Origin: Viola odorata
Taxonomy: Eukaryota > Streptophyta > Magnoliopsida > Malpighiales > Violaceae
Length of the DNA: 64,000 nucleotides
Reading direction: 5' to 3'
Assembly: GCA_963691705.1 (NCBI GenBank)
Contig: OY829541.1
Span: 68,977,189 to 69,041,188 of the forward strand
Shown one piece after another: positions 34,313-44,100 of this stretch (position 1 is the first letter of the stretch; each line of letters starts with the position of its first letter). The position numbers and the translations under genes are program-made. The notes beneath the pieces were generated by a model. It was not told the DNA's origin and made no database searches. It saw only the letters and a list, made by a program, of their open reading frames with translations.

Positions 34313-34547
34313 CTCTCTCCGGACCATATTAACTGTCATTTTACTGTTCGTGCACGCATTTCGAGGAAGCCGAATGACTCACTATTTGACCCCAAAAAAA
34401 TCCGTACTTTTTTTGAATGTACGTTAATCCTTAACCTACGTTCGAGAAAAAATTCGAAAGTTTTTTAGGTCAAATAGTGCGTCATCCGGCCTTCTCGAAC
34501 GCGTGCATGAATAGTAGCCAGTGACAGTTATTTGAGTCCGGAGGGAG
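34313..34547. mobile_element. Stowaway-like MITE
   Basis: This is a 235-bp fold-back with ends ctctctccggac and gtccggagggag and a TA duplication on each side (34311, 34548). The interior shares the motifs ctatttgacc and aatgtacgtt with the copies at 52290 and 59936. Confidence 0.9.
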
Positions 34548-34678
34548 TACCATACGTGTTGGGCCTCATTAAAAGCCGTTAAATCCTTTGAACAACCCAA
34601 CTCTTATTTCCCTAACTCAAACCTACCTCCCATCTACTCTCATTATTACGCTGTCGATGCTAGCTACCTAAATATTCC

Positions 34679-35103
34679 GGGTTTTTTAGCTCCTTATCGT
34701 GGTGAGCGATATCATCGAAGCAATTTCCAAGGACGGGGGAGAATAACAAGAAAATATGAATTATTTAACTACAGACATTCATCTTTACGAAATGTTATTG
34801 AAAGGGCCTTTGGCATTCTCAAAGCTAGATTTCCTATATTAAAGTATATTCCGAATTACCCACTTCGACGTCAGAAATTGATACCTATAGTTTGTTGCGC
34901 ACTTCATAATTTTATTCGGAGCGAAGATAGAGCTGATCAATTATTCACTGAATTTGGCAAGGACGGTGTGGAAAACACTGATGAAGACCGAGTTGATGAG
35001 ATGCAAGAAGGTATACAAGTGAATATGTCACAACAACAATAGATGAATGCTCTTAGGGAAGACATTGCAAATGAATTGTGGGCTCGTCGTAATAATCGTT
35101 AGA
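34679..35103 (+). pseudogene. PIF/Harbinger transposase, C-terminal fragment
   Basis: The frame reads GFLAPYRGERYH, then LFNYRHSSLRNVIERAFGILKARFPILK and CCALHNFIR, the final part of the DDE_Tnp_4 (HARBI1-like) nuclease. It includes the region around the third catalytic acid (VIERAFG). Two in-frame stops follow (near 35039 and 35101). The first two catalytic aspartates are absent, so it is inactive. Confidence 0.85.
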
Positions 35104-35732
35104 TTACGAGGGAGCAACGAGTCAAGTGGAGTACGTTTGCTATGTAATTTTTTCATCAATTACTATATTAGTAGATTGCTTTTATTTTCACGTAGGAATA
35201 TGAATTACAATATTTAAAATCAATATTAGAAGATTGATGTTATATTTAATAAGTTTTTCCTTTTTAAAATGACTATTAAATTTTCAAATGATTTCTTCTT
35301 TTCATTACAAATATTTTCGATTTTTCACAAAAAATGAAAACGCGCGAAGTAAACACGTTTTCCAGTTTTCAGATCAGGAAATTCTTACATTCAGTGCAAA
35401 GTAAACGCATTCTCCAGTTTTTCTGATCAGGAAACAAGCGCGAAGTAAACGCGTTTTTCAGTTTTCAGAATGAAAACAAAATTCTCGAAATTCAGAAAAA
35501 CAGCAAATTTTTAGGGGTGTACACGGTCCGGTTCGGGCCGGTTCTTGGGCTAGAACCGGACCGGACCGGAATTACCGGTTCTGGGCCAGGACAGAACCGG
35601 ACACTTCCGATCCGGGCCGGGCCGGTTCTGAATTTTCCGGGTAGGACCGGGCCGGTTCCGGTTCTGACCCGGATTTTTTATTTATTTATTTATTTATGAG
35701 GAAGAGTTAAGTTTAGAAGGAAAAAAGAAAGT

Positions 35733-35802
35733 GGGAGCCAAGAGGATTTGAACCTCTACCCTTTAATATGGTAGGTGAGGTGTTAACCATTAAACCAAAT
35801 GG
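35733..35802 (-). other. tRNA-like sequence, copy 1, in hAT element
   Basis: On the minus strand the sequence has an A-box-like TGGTTTAATGG, a B-box-like GGTTCAAATCC inside a 5-bp T-stem (agagg/cctct), and a 3' end tggctccc. The 5' end does not pair with the 3' end, so a full acceptor stem is missing. It may be a degenerate tRNA or the head of a SINE-type sequence. Confidence 0.45.
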
Positions 35803-35817
35803 AAATTTTGATATCAT

Positions 35818-35822
<5 letters not shown>

Positions 35823-35860
<38 letters not shown>
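35823..35860. repeat. (TA)n microsatellite
   Basis: About 19 consecutive TA/AT units lie within the hAT element, just after the first tRNA-like sequence. A shorter version follows the second copy near 36683. Confidence 0.95.
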
Positions 35861-35862
<2 letters not shown>

Positions 35863-36592
35863 CCGGTTCTACCGGTTCCCGGATTTTAAAGGTTGGAGAA
35901 TTGAAACCTTAATTATTTATTGATAATAATTAATAGCTATATTATTAATAATTAATGGTCTTATTTTATACATATTAACTATATAAATGGCTATTACAAT
36001 TTACAACTATATATTACTAGTATGTGTCATCTTAACTATATAAATGGCTATTAAATTATTTTTTTCTTAGGTAATATAACATCCTTAATAAAATTCTGTA
36101 TTTAAAGTAACAAATAAAAAGAAAAAAATGAGGACTTTTAATTGAGTTTAAAAGAAAAAAAGAAAAAATGCATAATACATTAGTAATTTAAACATTAATA
36201 CAATTTAAATTAAAAGCATAAAACTCTAAACAATTAGTCAATTTTAATTTTATGACAATTGATAATAATCATAAACTATATTATTAATAATTAATGGTCT
36301 TACTTTATACACATTAACTATATAAATGGCTATTACAATTTACAATAATATATTACTAGTATGTGTCATCTTAACTATATAAATGGCTATTAAAAATTTA
36401 TTTCTTAGTTCATATAACATCCTTAATACAATTTTGTATTTAAAATAACAAATAAAAAGAAAAAAATGAGGATTTTTAATTGAGTTTACAATTATATTAC
36501 TAGAAAAAATATATACATACATGAGAAATTTTAATATAATTTAGAAGGAAAAAAGAAAGAGAATGAGTTAAGTTTAGAAAGAAAAAAAAAAG

Positions 36593-36663
36593 TGGGAGCC
36601 AAGAGGATTTGAACCTCTCCCCTTTAATACAAAAGGTGATGAGTTAACCATTGAACCAAATGG
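36593..36663 (-). other. tRNA-like sequence, copy 2, in hAT element
   Basis: Direct repeat of the sequence at 35733-35802, with the same A-box and B-box motifs and flanking gttaagtttaga-type text. The anticodon-arm region differs between copies. It shows an internal duplication within the element. Confidence 0.45.
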
Positions 36664-37644
36664 AAACTTTGATATTATTGTACATATATATATATACTTC
36701 CGGTTCTACCGGTTCTCCGGGTCGGTTCCCGGATTTAGAGGGATGGAGAACCGGACCGAACCGGAAGTTTCGGTCCGGTCCGGTCCGGGTCAAAAAAAAA
36801 AAAAAAGCCCCGGATCAGTCCGGTCCGGGTCAAAAAAAGGTCGGTTCCGGATCGGTTCCCGGTCCGGGCCGGTTCTTGTACAACCCTACAAATTTTCAAA
36901 TTGAAAATTCTCCCAGATAAACGGGCCCTTAGTAACAAATTAATTCACACGTTCTATTATGGTTTACGTTGGTAGTGTGTAAGATGAGAGTTGGTATGTT
37001 GATAACACAAAGGTTCGAGCTCGAGGTGCTCTTGAGAGGGGTGGAATCTGAGGGGAAAAAAAGAGTTCTAATTTAACAACAGAACCGAAGACATCTATAA
37101 ATAATACTCACTTGTTCATGAACAATTAAAGATGAAGATTTGGTTTGACGAGTTACAAAAGTTGCAGGAAACTTGACCTCCTTTTGCAGTTTCTATTTGG
37201 AAATTTTAATACAATTCATTGTTTGATTCAAGTTTTGGAAAAATGGTCCATACAACAATCTATTGTTTCAAACTTCAATTGACTTCCACTATTTGACAAT
37301 CTAGAGAAGGGATAAAGCAAAAAATGGTACATGTACATGTATTAAATGAAAGATTTCATATCTCATGTGTAAATTGCTTTTAAAAGATACTTGTACATTA
37401 ACAAAACGTCACATTTGGTACCTCGACCTAACGGCGTCCAACTTTCACCGTTAAGTGTCCACGTGGCATGCCACGTCAGGCACTGCTGACGTGGCATGCC
37501 AGGTAGGACAGATCTGACCCGTTTCTCTTCCCGCGGGTAAACGGGTCGGATAATTGGGTTTCCAACCCGGTATGAAACGACGTCGTTTTGGGCAATGTAC
37601 GAACGACGCGTCGTTCACATTAACCTTTACAATGCTTCCATCAA

Positions 37645-37715
37645 GGGCATTCCGAGAATCGAACTCAAGACTTCTTGCACCCTATGTGAGAAGCATACCA
37701 CTAGACCAAATGCTC
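37645..37715 (-). tRNA. tRNA-Pro(AGG)-like sequence, left arm (likely pseudo)
   Basis: On the minus strand it starts gagcatttggtctagtgg and contains an AGG anticodon in catagggtgc and a T-arm gagttcgattctc, ending ggaatgccc. This is close to plant tRNA-Pro as I recall it. The acceptor stem has one mismatch. The A and B boxes look usable. It points outward towards the left terminus of the element. Confidence 0.75.
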
Positions 37716-38528
37716 TTGCTGTGATATTATTAATTGTTAAAAAGCTATATTACTCTAAAACCCATCCTATTACCGCACCCTTTCCTCAGTTCTCAACCCT
37801 AGACCGCCCCACCTTTCTCTCACTTCTCTTCGATTTGGTGAGTAGCTTTTGATGTTCATCACTTAAAAAAATTTTAAAATGTTAAAATTTCAAAAAAATT
37901 TGTAAAAATTAAAAAATAATAATTTAATTAATCTAAAAATTTTGAAAAAATTTTAAAATTCTAAAAAGATGTAAAAAATTCCAAAAATAATTTAATTAAT
38001 CTAAAAATCCAGAAAAACGTAATAATTCCAAAAATATGTACAAATTCTAAAAAAAAATTGCATTTTTTTGGATTTTTAGATTAATTAATTTTATTTTGGA
38101 ATTTTAACATCTTTCTAAATTTTACAATTTTTTATAGATTTTTTACATTTTTAACATTTTTTTGGAGTTATTACATTTTTCAATTTTTTTGGGAATTTGT
38201 ACAATTTTTTTGGATTTTTAGATTAATTAATTTTATTTTTGAATTTTAACATCTTTCTGAATTTTTAGATTAATTTCTAAATTTTACAATTTTTTATAGA
38301 TTTTTTACATTTTAAACATTTTTTTGGAGTTATTACATTTTTTGATTTTTTTTTGGATTTTTAAATTAATTAATTATTTGTTAGAATTTTAACATTTTTT
38401 TGGGAATTTTTACATTTTTTTTGTAATTATTACATTTTCTAGAAATTTTTAATTTTTTTTTGAGTTTTAGGTTAATTAAATTATTTTTGCTAAATATAGC
38501 TTACCAGCAATCAATAATAACACATCAA

Positions 38529-38600
38529 GAGCATTTGGTCTAGTGGTATGCTTCTCGTATAGGGTGCAAGAGGTCCTGAGTTCGATTCTCGGAATCCCCT
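38529..38600 (+). tRNA. tRNA-Pro(AGG)-like sequence, right arm (likely pseudo)
   Basis: Mirror copy of the left-arm sequence, with the same A box ggtctagtggta, B box gttcgattc and AGG anticodon. The acceptor stem has two mismatches (gagcatt against aatcccc). It also points outward, towards the right terminus. Confidence 0.75.
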
Positions 38601-38970
38601 TGATGGAAGCATTTTAAAGGTTAATGTGAACGACGCGTCGTTCGTACATTGCCCAAAACGACGTCGTTTCATACCGGGTTGGAAACCCAATTATCCGACC
38701 CGTTTACCCGCGGGAAGAGAAACGATTCGGATCTGTCCTACGTGGCATGCCACGTCAGCAGTGCCTGACGTGGCATCGGATGTGGCATGCCACGTATGAC
38801 ACTTAACGGTAAAAGTTGGACGGCGTTAGGTCGAGGTACCAAATGTGACGTTTTGTTAAGGTACATGTATCTTTTATAATCAATTTACACATGAGGTATG
38901 AAATCTTTCATTTAATACATGTACAGGTACCATTTTTTGCTTTATCTCATCTAGAGAACAGAACTCTAAC

Positions 38971-39040
38971 ACACACAAAACAACAACAGATCCTACAAAG
39001 AAGAGACACACAAAACAACAACAGATCCTACAAAGAAGAG
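38971..39040. repeat. 35-bp tandem duplication downstream of FLDH-1
   Basis: Two perfect 35-bp units (38971-39005 and 39006-39040) begin acacacaaaacaac. The duplicated locus at about 50775 has only one unit, so the repeat arose after the segmental duplication. Confidence 0.92.
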
Positions 39041-39053
39041 ACTTTTCTACTGC

Positions 39054-41116
39054 CTAGTATTTAATCAATCCCAAGCTCTTCAACCAAGGAAGAGTTTCTC
39101 CCAACCCTTCTTTCAAGCTCCGAGGATTATAACCGAGTTCTGTCTTGGCCTTCTCACAAGAAAATGACCATTGGTGTCTCAAAACATGTGCACACTGTCA
39201 ACACAAAATAAACAACACTGGTGTTAGATATCAAGCCTCTACTTTTTTATTTTTTATTGAACAAAAATCCAAGATATTGTTAGAACTGAGTGCTGGAAAT
39301 CGTAAGGCATACAGGGGGGGAAATAATAGGAAGTTTTCCGGTTAGTAGAGATACAAGGATACATAGCCACCCAAAAGCCTCCATAACCCATAGAGGAATG
39401 CTAAAACTTGGTCTTTTTGTTCCAGTGATGCTAGCAGCAATGTCAAAAATGTGATTAATCGATGCATTTTCCCCCGTAAGTAGATATCTTTCAGCTGATC
39501 GACCTTTGTCCATTGCTGCAATGTGACCTTCTACCACATCATCAACATAGCAAAAGGAAAGCCTACCACTTCCATTGCCTATGTATGTTGGCAAACGCCC
39601 AGAAAAACGTTCAATCAACTGCATTAAGAAGATTTACAAAACTTTACAATGTGCACTAAGGAGTATAGACTTTTGTACATAAAACTATCAAAATGATTAC
39701 TTTGTTGTTTTTTTTTTCAGAAGGGTCTAGTAGATGACATGCCGCCAATTATTATCCATCAACCATTCTGAGCTACAATTTCTATCGCCATTTCTCCATC
39801 ATTATTAACTGTTTGTTGAGGATGATTATTATCAATGGCACTTTTAGTAGCCGCTACATTTTTGAAGTTCATAAAAGGAACAATTCATCAAATGTTTCAC
39901 TTTCTTGACTAAAATTTTAGGCATGATTAAACTAAGTTGTATCAGATTTAGATCATTGCAACACCAAATTCTTAGCATAGAGTTTATCCTTTGACCGTAA
40001 TATTCTGTTGGGAGTAATGCCAATCAAGTGAGGAAATCATACAATCAACCAAAAGATTTTCTTAGAACAAACTAACACAAAGTGAGCTCGGTTTGTGTCA
40101 TTTGCAAGACCGAAGGAAATTGTTGTTCCTGGTATGCAAAATGATCTGCACAAACACGCAAAACATATGCAGAATATGCATTTGACCAATTACCAAACAA
40201 AGAGTACCACAATTCACCTTTATAAACACTACAAATTTTACAACTGAATAGTGCAACAAAAAGGGAAAACAGATCTTACCAAGCTAGCCACACTATTACC
40301 GGTAGTTAGTTTTCCGGGGCCATATATCAGACCAGGATAAAGCGCCACAATTGGCAACCCCTCCGCTGCTGCTTGGAACATAATCTTATCCGCAACTACC
40401 TTGGACTTCTCATACTCTGTGTAGAAAAACTTCTCATGATGCACCTACCATCACAATCAAGCCCTACCAAGTAAGATGGAAAGACATGATAAAAAAGTAT
40501 GTAAAATGGTACAGTAGAACAACTTCATTGGTTATTAATGGCCACTTTGTGAAGTTAATCCAAACAGGATCAAATAGCATATGATTAATATAACCTAACC
40601 AATATATTCTTACATACGTGGTTCTCATCAGCAACATATCCATCAGTAGACCCAAAAGCAACCATGGAAGATGTGTATATGACCTTCTCAATTGTCAACG
40701 TCTCCGTTGCCGCTTGCACGACATTCTTCAATCCTCCAACATTAACCTAACAACGTTGGGCTTCTTTCAATATCCTTTTTAATTTTAACTAATTGTTGAA
40801 AAAAGAGAATTCAATGAAATTCAAAAGAGACTAGTGTGCTAACGGAGAAGAATAGAGAAGGATCAGGAAGCCAGGGCTCTACGATGGCGGCGGTATGGAA
40901 GACGACTTGGCAGTCGGAGAAGGCAACCTGGAGGGATCGGTAGTCGGTAACATCGCCGTACGCGAACTCGAAGGAGCCGCCAGGAGCGGCTAAAGGGAGG
41001 GTGGAGAGATCACTGGTGCGGCGGACTAAGGCGCGGACAGAGTGGCCTTGTTTAAGAAGCGCGCAACACAGTTTCCCACCTAAGTAACCGGATGCGCCGG
41101 TCACTAGCACCTTCAT
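39054..41116 (-). CDS. FLDH: FLDH-like NAD-dependent short-chain dehydrogenase/epimerase, copy 1
   Basis: This resembles Arabidopsis FLDH, an NAD+-dependent farnesol dehydrogenase that oxidises farnesol to farnesal and affects abscisic acid responses; substrate here is inferred. Exons 41116-40844, 40746-40618, 40444-40280, 39618-39313 and 39194-39054 join in phase to give 337 residues. The Rossmann motif GASGYLG is at residues 7-13, GDVTDYRSL follows, and the YxxxK pair is Y145/K149 (EYEKSK). Further blocks are [34 protein letters not shown], a hydrophobic WLCILVSLL stretch and the C-terminal LRHQWSFSCEKAKTELGYNP. No disruption was seen. It lies in the duplicated segment whose other copy is broken, so this is the functional member of the pair. 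Confidence 0.88.
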
Positions 41117-44100
41117 TGTCTCTGCAACTTATTAGCTACTATTGATTTGAGAGCAACTGAAATATATAATATATATATATAAGAGCAAAATTACCAATGA
41201 GTTAATTCTGTTTTGTGTAGTTAATTTTGTTAGATTAAGAGGAATCTATCACGTAAGGAGTAAAAAAAACTTTGAAACTTAGATAATTAGTGCATTAAAT
41301 ATGGCATTAACTCACATTAAATTAATAGCGTGTGATTGGAGGGAGGGGGGTCTTACATGAGACCATCAACAGCAGAGGACTTTTGAAGGATTTTTTGAGG
41401 GATTTTTTCATGCAGCAGGGGACCAAAAATAAACCAAATGCCGACTAGATGGTCTGGTTAGTGAGATCTACTGTCAAATTTTCTTTATTAAAAAGAAAAT
41501 TAAAAAGTAGGAAAGAACCAATCAGAGCAAGCCACGTTATTTATTATATTATAAAAAGTAATTATTATAGTAATTATAAATTTAATAAGAAAAAGAAATG
41601 AAAAATATGGTGGGGTATATGATTAAATGATGTGGAAGGGAGAGAAAGTGAATAACACTCTGAAAAATACCATGCTGTGAGAAATGGGTGTTATTTAATA
41701 ATTTGGTTGGGTGTTAAGTTAATGTGGGAAAGTGAATAACACCCTAAATTTAACACCCGCTGCTGTGGATAGATTGAGTGTCCATTTCGGAAGATGCTTG
41801 TAGGGAAACGGGCAGGGAAGGTTCTTAGTTCTTAGTTCTTTTTTTAGGTCTCTTGCCCTATAGGCTATATCTATCATTCATTTATTCCGTGTGAGGTCGG
41901 TCTCCTTATCACATGGGGTAAGGCAGGGGGGCGTATCTCCATAATTATTAGAATTTAATTGTAAAAATATTATTCCATTACATGCCAAAAAAAACCATAT
42001 TCATAAATCTTAATATATATTTTTTATTTTTTAGATATGGGCATAAATCATGGTATACCGGGTGTTTGACCCTCGTTATGAGTGTTGTACTATAAAATGA
42101 AAAAAAATAAGTTATTTTATTAGAAACTATCTTGTGGATTATTTTAATTAAAATAAAATGAGCTTTTAAATCATTAATTTGTTGAATATTACTAATTTAT
42201 AATATTAAAATTATAAATACATAAGATTTATCTTTTTTAAAATCAGATCTATTTTAACTTTATTAATAAAATTGTCCAATCTAATTTATAAGTTCATTTG
42301 ACATTCCCATTTTTCCATATTAATTTGTCAACGTCGACATTGCTATTAATATTATGATTTAATTTACAAGAACCATAAAATAAATGAATGAAAGCACAGA
42401 GATTAATTAAAATGGAATCACGATGGGTAATTATATATTAATTAAGCCGTCCTTCACATTTCTATAATTATATTAATTACAAATTTTATATAGAAAAATT
42501 GTTGACTTTTTGTCTTCTCAAATTAATTATACGTAATATTTTAAACTAAATAAGAATATTTAAATATTTGATAGATTATATAAGTTATATGTATCAATTT
42601 AAATTATTTGACAAAATTCCATATGTAACGTGCGAGGACACACAATGGTCTTCTTCTTCTTGTTTGTCGGCAAAAAAAACCTTGAAAATGAATGACCGGC
42701 GACCGGCGACCGGCGACGTATACGCTGTTCACAACATCAATAGAAATCAATCACTATTTAACTTAGAGTTATCATATTTTTATTTACCAACAGACGTGAG
42801 CAGGCGTCAATCATTTATGTTTTTATAACTATGATACCGCATTCCCTAACTATATAATCAACGGGTAATAGTGTTTAAAACTCCTGAACTAAAGTCGAAA
42901 CATACAAATTATCCTCCAACTAAAAAAGTTGACAAACGGGTCCCTAAACTAAAAGTCACACAAATTCAAATCTTTGCCGTCAATCAATTAACTTTCTGTT
43001 AGTTTCTACTTATTGTTGCCGGTTGCAATTTATTTACTATAATGCTATTATGTATTAAATAATATAATTAATTTAAAATTTTCAGAAAAAATAATATAAT
43101 TAATTTAAAATATCAGAAAAAATGATATAATTAATTTAAAATATCATAAAAGATTTAAAAATTCCAAAAAGAATTAAAAAATCAGTAAAAAAAATTAAAA
43201 GTAAGAAAAATATGAATTTCCAGAATTTCTTTCTTTTTCTTATTTTCATTTTCATTTCTTTCTTTTTATTTTTCATTATTTTCCATTATTTTCCATTTAC
43301 TTTTTTATTTCTTATTTACTTTTCCATTTTCATTTCCACCATCTCCGTCATCTCACATTCAATATTTGCTTTTCAATTTTCATTTCCACCATCTTCGTCA
43401 TGCTCTCCTACCACCATCATCATCAATTCAACAAATTACCATAACCATCCTCCTGCAATCTTCTCCGTCACCAACCATCACCCTCTCCTCACCCACCGCC
43501 GGCACCAACCCATCGCCATCTCCGCAGCCGAATCCACCTCACCGACCCATTGCCACCACACCGTCACGCACCCACAAGCAGATCCAGCGCAACTCCCGTG
43601 CTAGATCTACCATTTTCCCGAACCCATCAACATCCATGACATTAGGCACCATTTTCAACTTCATAACCACCAGATCTGGAAAATGAAGACGAAGAAGAGA
43701 GTGGAGGAGAAAGGAGGAGAGGTAGATCTGGAAACGGAGTTGGAGATGAGATGAAGGAGAGGGTAGGTAGAGGTGGCGGTCGTGGCAGTGGGTGAAAAAT
43801 GAGGAAGGTGGAGGTGGAGGTTGTCACTTGATGGTGGCCGGATCTGGTAGATGACGGTGGCCGGATCTGGAAAATTGTGCTATTGTGATTTGTATTTGGA
43901 TTGATTAATGGTGGAGATGATGACGATGTCGGATTTTGTAACCATAAAGGTTGACTCAAGAACGAAGAAGAAAAGAATGTTACTGGATTGTTTTTAGGAT
44001 ATTGAAAAAATAAGATAAAAAACAGAAAGAAGAGAAAATAAAATAAAAGGAAATGTTACTGGAATGTTTATTTTTTTTAAAAATTTTGATTTTTTTCTGA

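Larger units (their letters stand above)
35512..36888. mobile_element. hAT element (1377 bp) with internal duplication
   Basis: The ends are TAGGGGTGTACA and its near-perfect complement TGTACAACCCTA, with the 8-bp target duplication caaatttt on both sides (35504 and 36889). The subterminal regions are dense in ccggttccgg and ccggaccgg. The interior has two direct copies of an AT-rich segment (35948-36150 and 36288-36490) and two copies of a tRNA-like sequence. No transposase is present. Confidence 0.92.
34679..36928 (+). mobile_element. 3' half of a PIF/Harbinger element
   Basis: It runs from a truncated transposase (34679-35103) through a characteristic terminal region (from 35130) to the terminus aaacgggccc at 36928, followed by TTA. 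The terminal region matches the inverted piece at 24496-24899. A hAT element interrupts it at 35512-36888. The left terminus is missing. Confidence 0.75.
37309..38948. mobile_element. Fold-back Mutator-like element with tRNA-Pro sequences in both arms
   Basis: Ends are gggataaagcaaaaaatgg and the complement of gagataaagcaaaaaatgg. The 10-bp target duplication atctagagaa lies at 37299 and 38949, and the paralogous locus at 50750 has a single copy, an intact empty site. Each arm is over 400 bp and contains ACGTGGCATGCCACGT, acgacgtcgtttt and a tRNA-Pro-like sequence. The centre is AT-rich and continues the fold-back. No protein is encoded. Confidence 0.95.
37015..41140. repeat. Segmental duplication, copy 1 (partner at 50466-52287)
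   Basis: Near-identical sequence covers the downstream flank and whole FLDH gene in both places, in the same orientation about 11-13 kb apart. Differences are a 1640-bp transposon in copy 1, a 35-bp tandem duplication in copy 1, and a roughly 614-bp deletion in copy 2. Confidence 0.93.

Noticed and set aside
35823..35860. Regular TA repeat considered as part of a larger structured array
   Set aside because: It is a simple microsatellite; no spacer-repeat organisation like CRISPR occurs anywhere in this plant sequence.
36651..36938. Glycine/proline/arginine frames on both strands
   Set aside because: They translate the ccggttccgg-rich end of the hAT element.
43212..43959. Histidine/serine/proline-rich frames of about 105-130 codons on both strands
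   Set aside because: They come from a short GC-richer island in a fold-back AT-rich element; all frames are similarly open because of simple composition.
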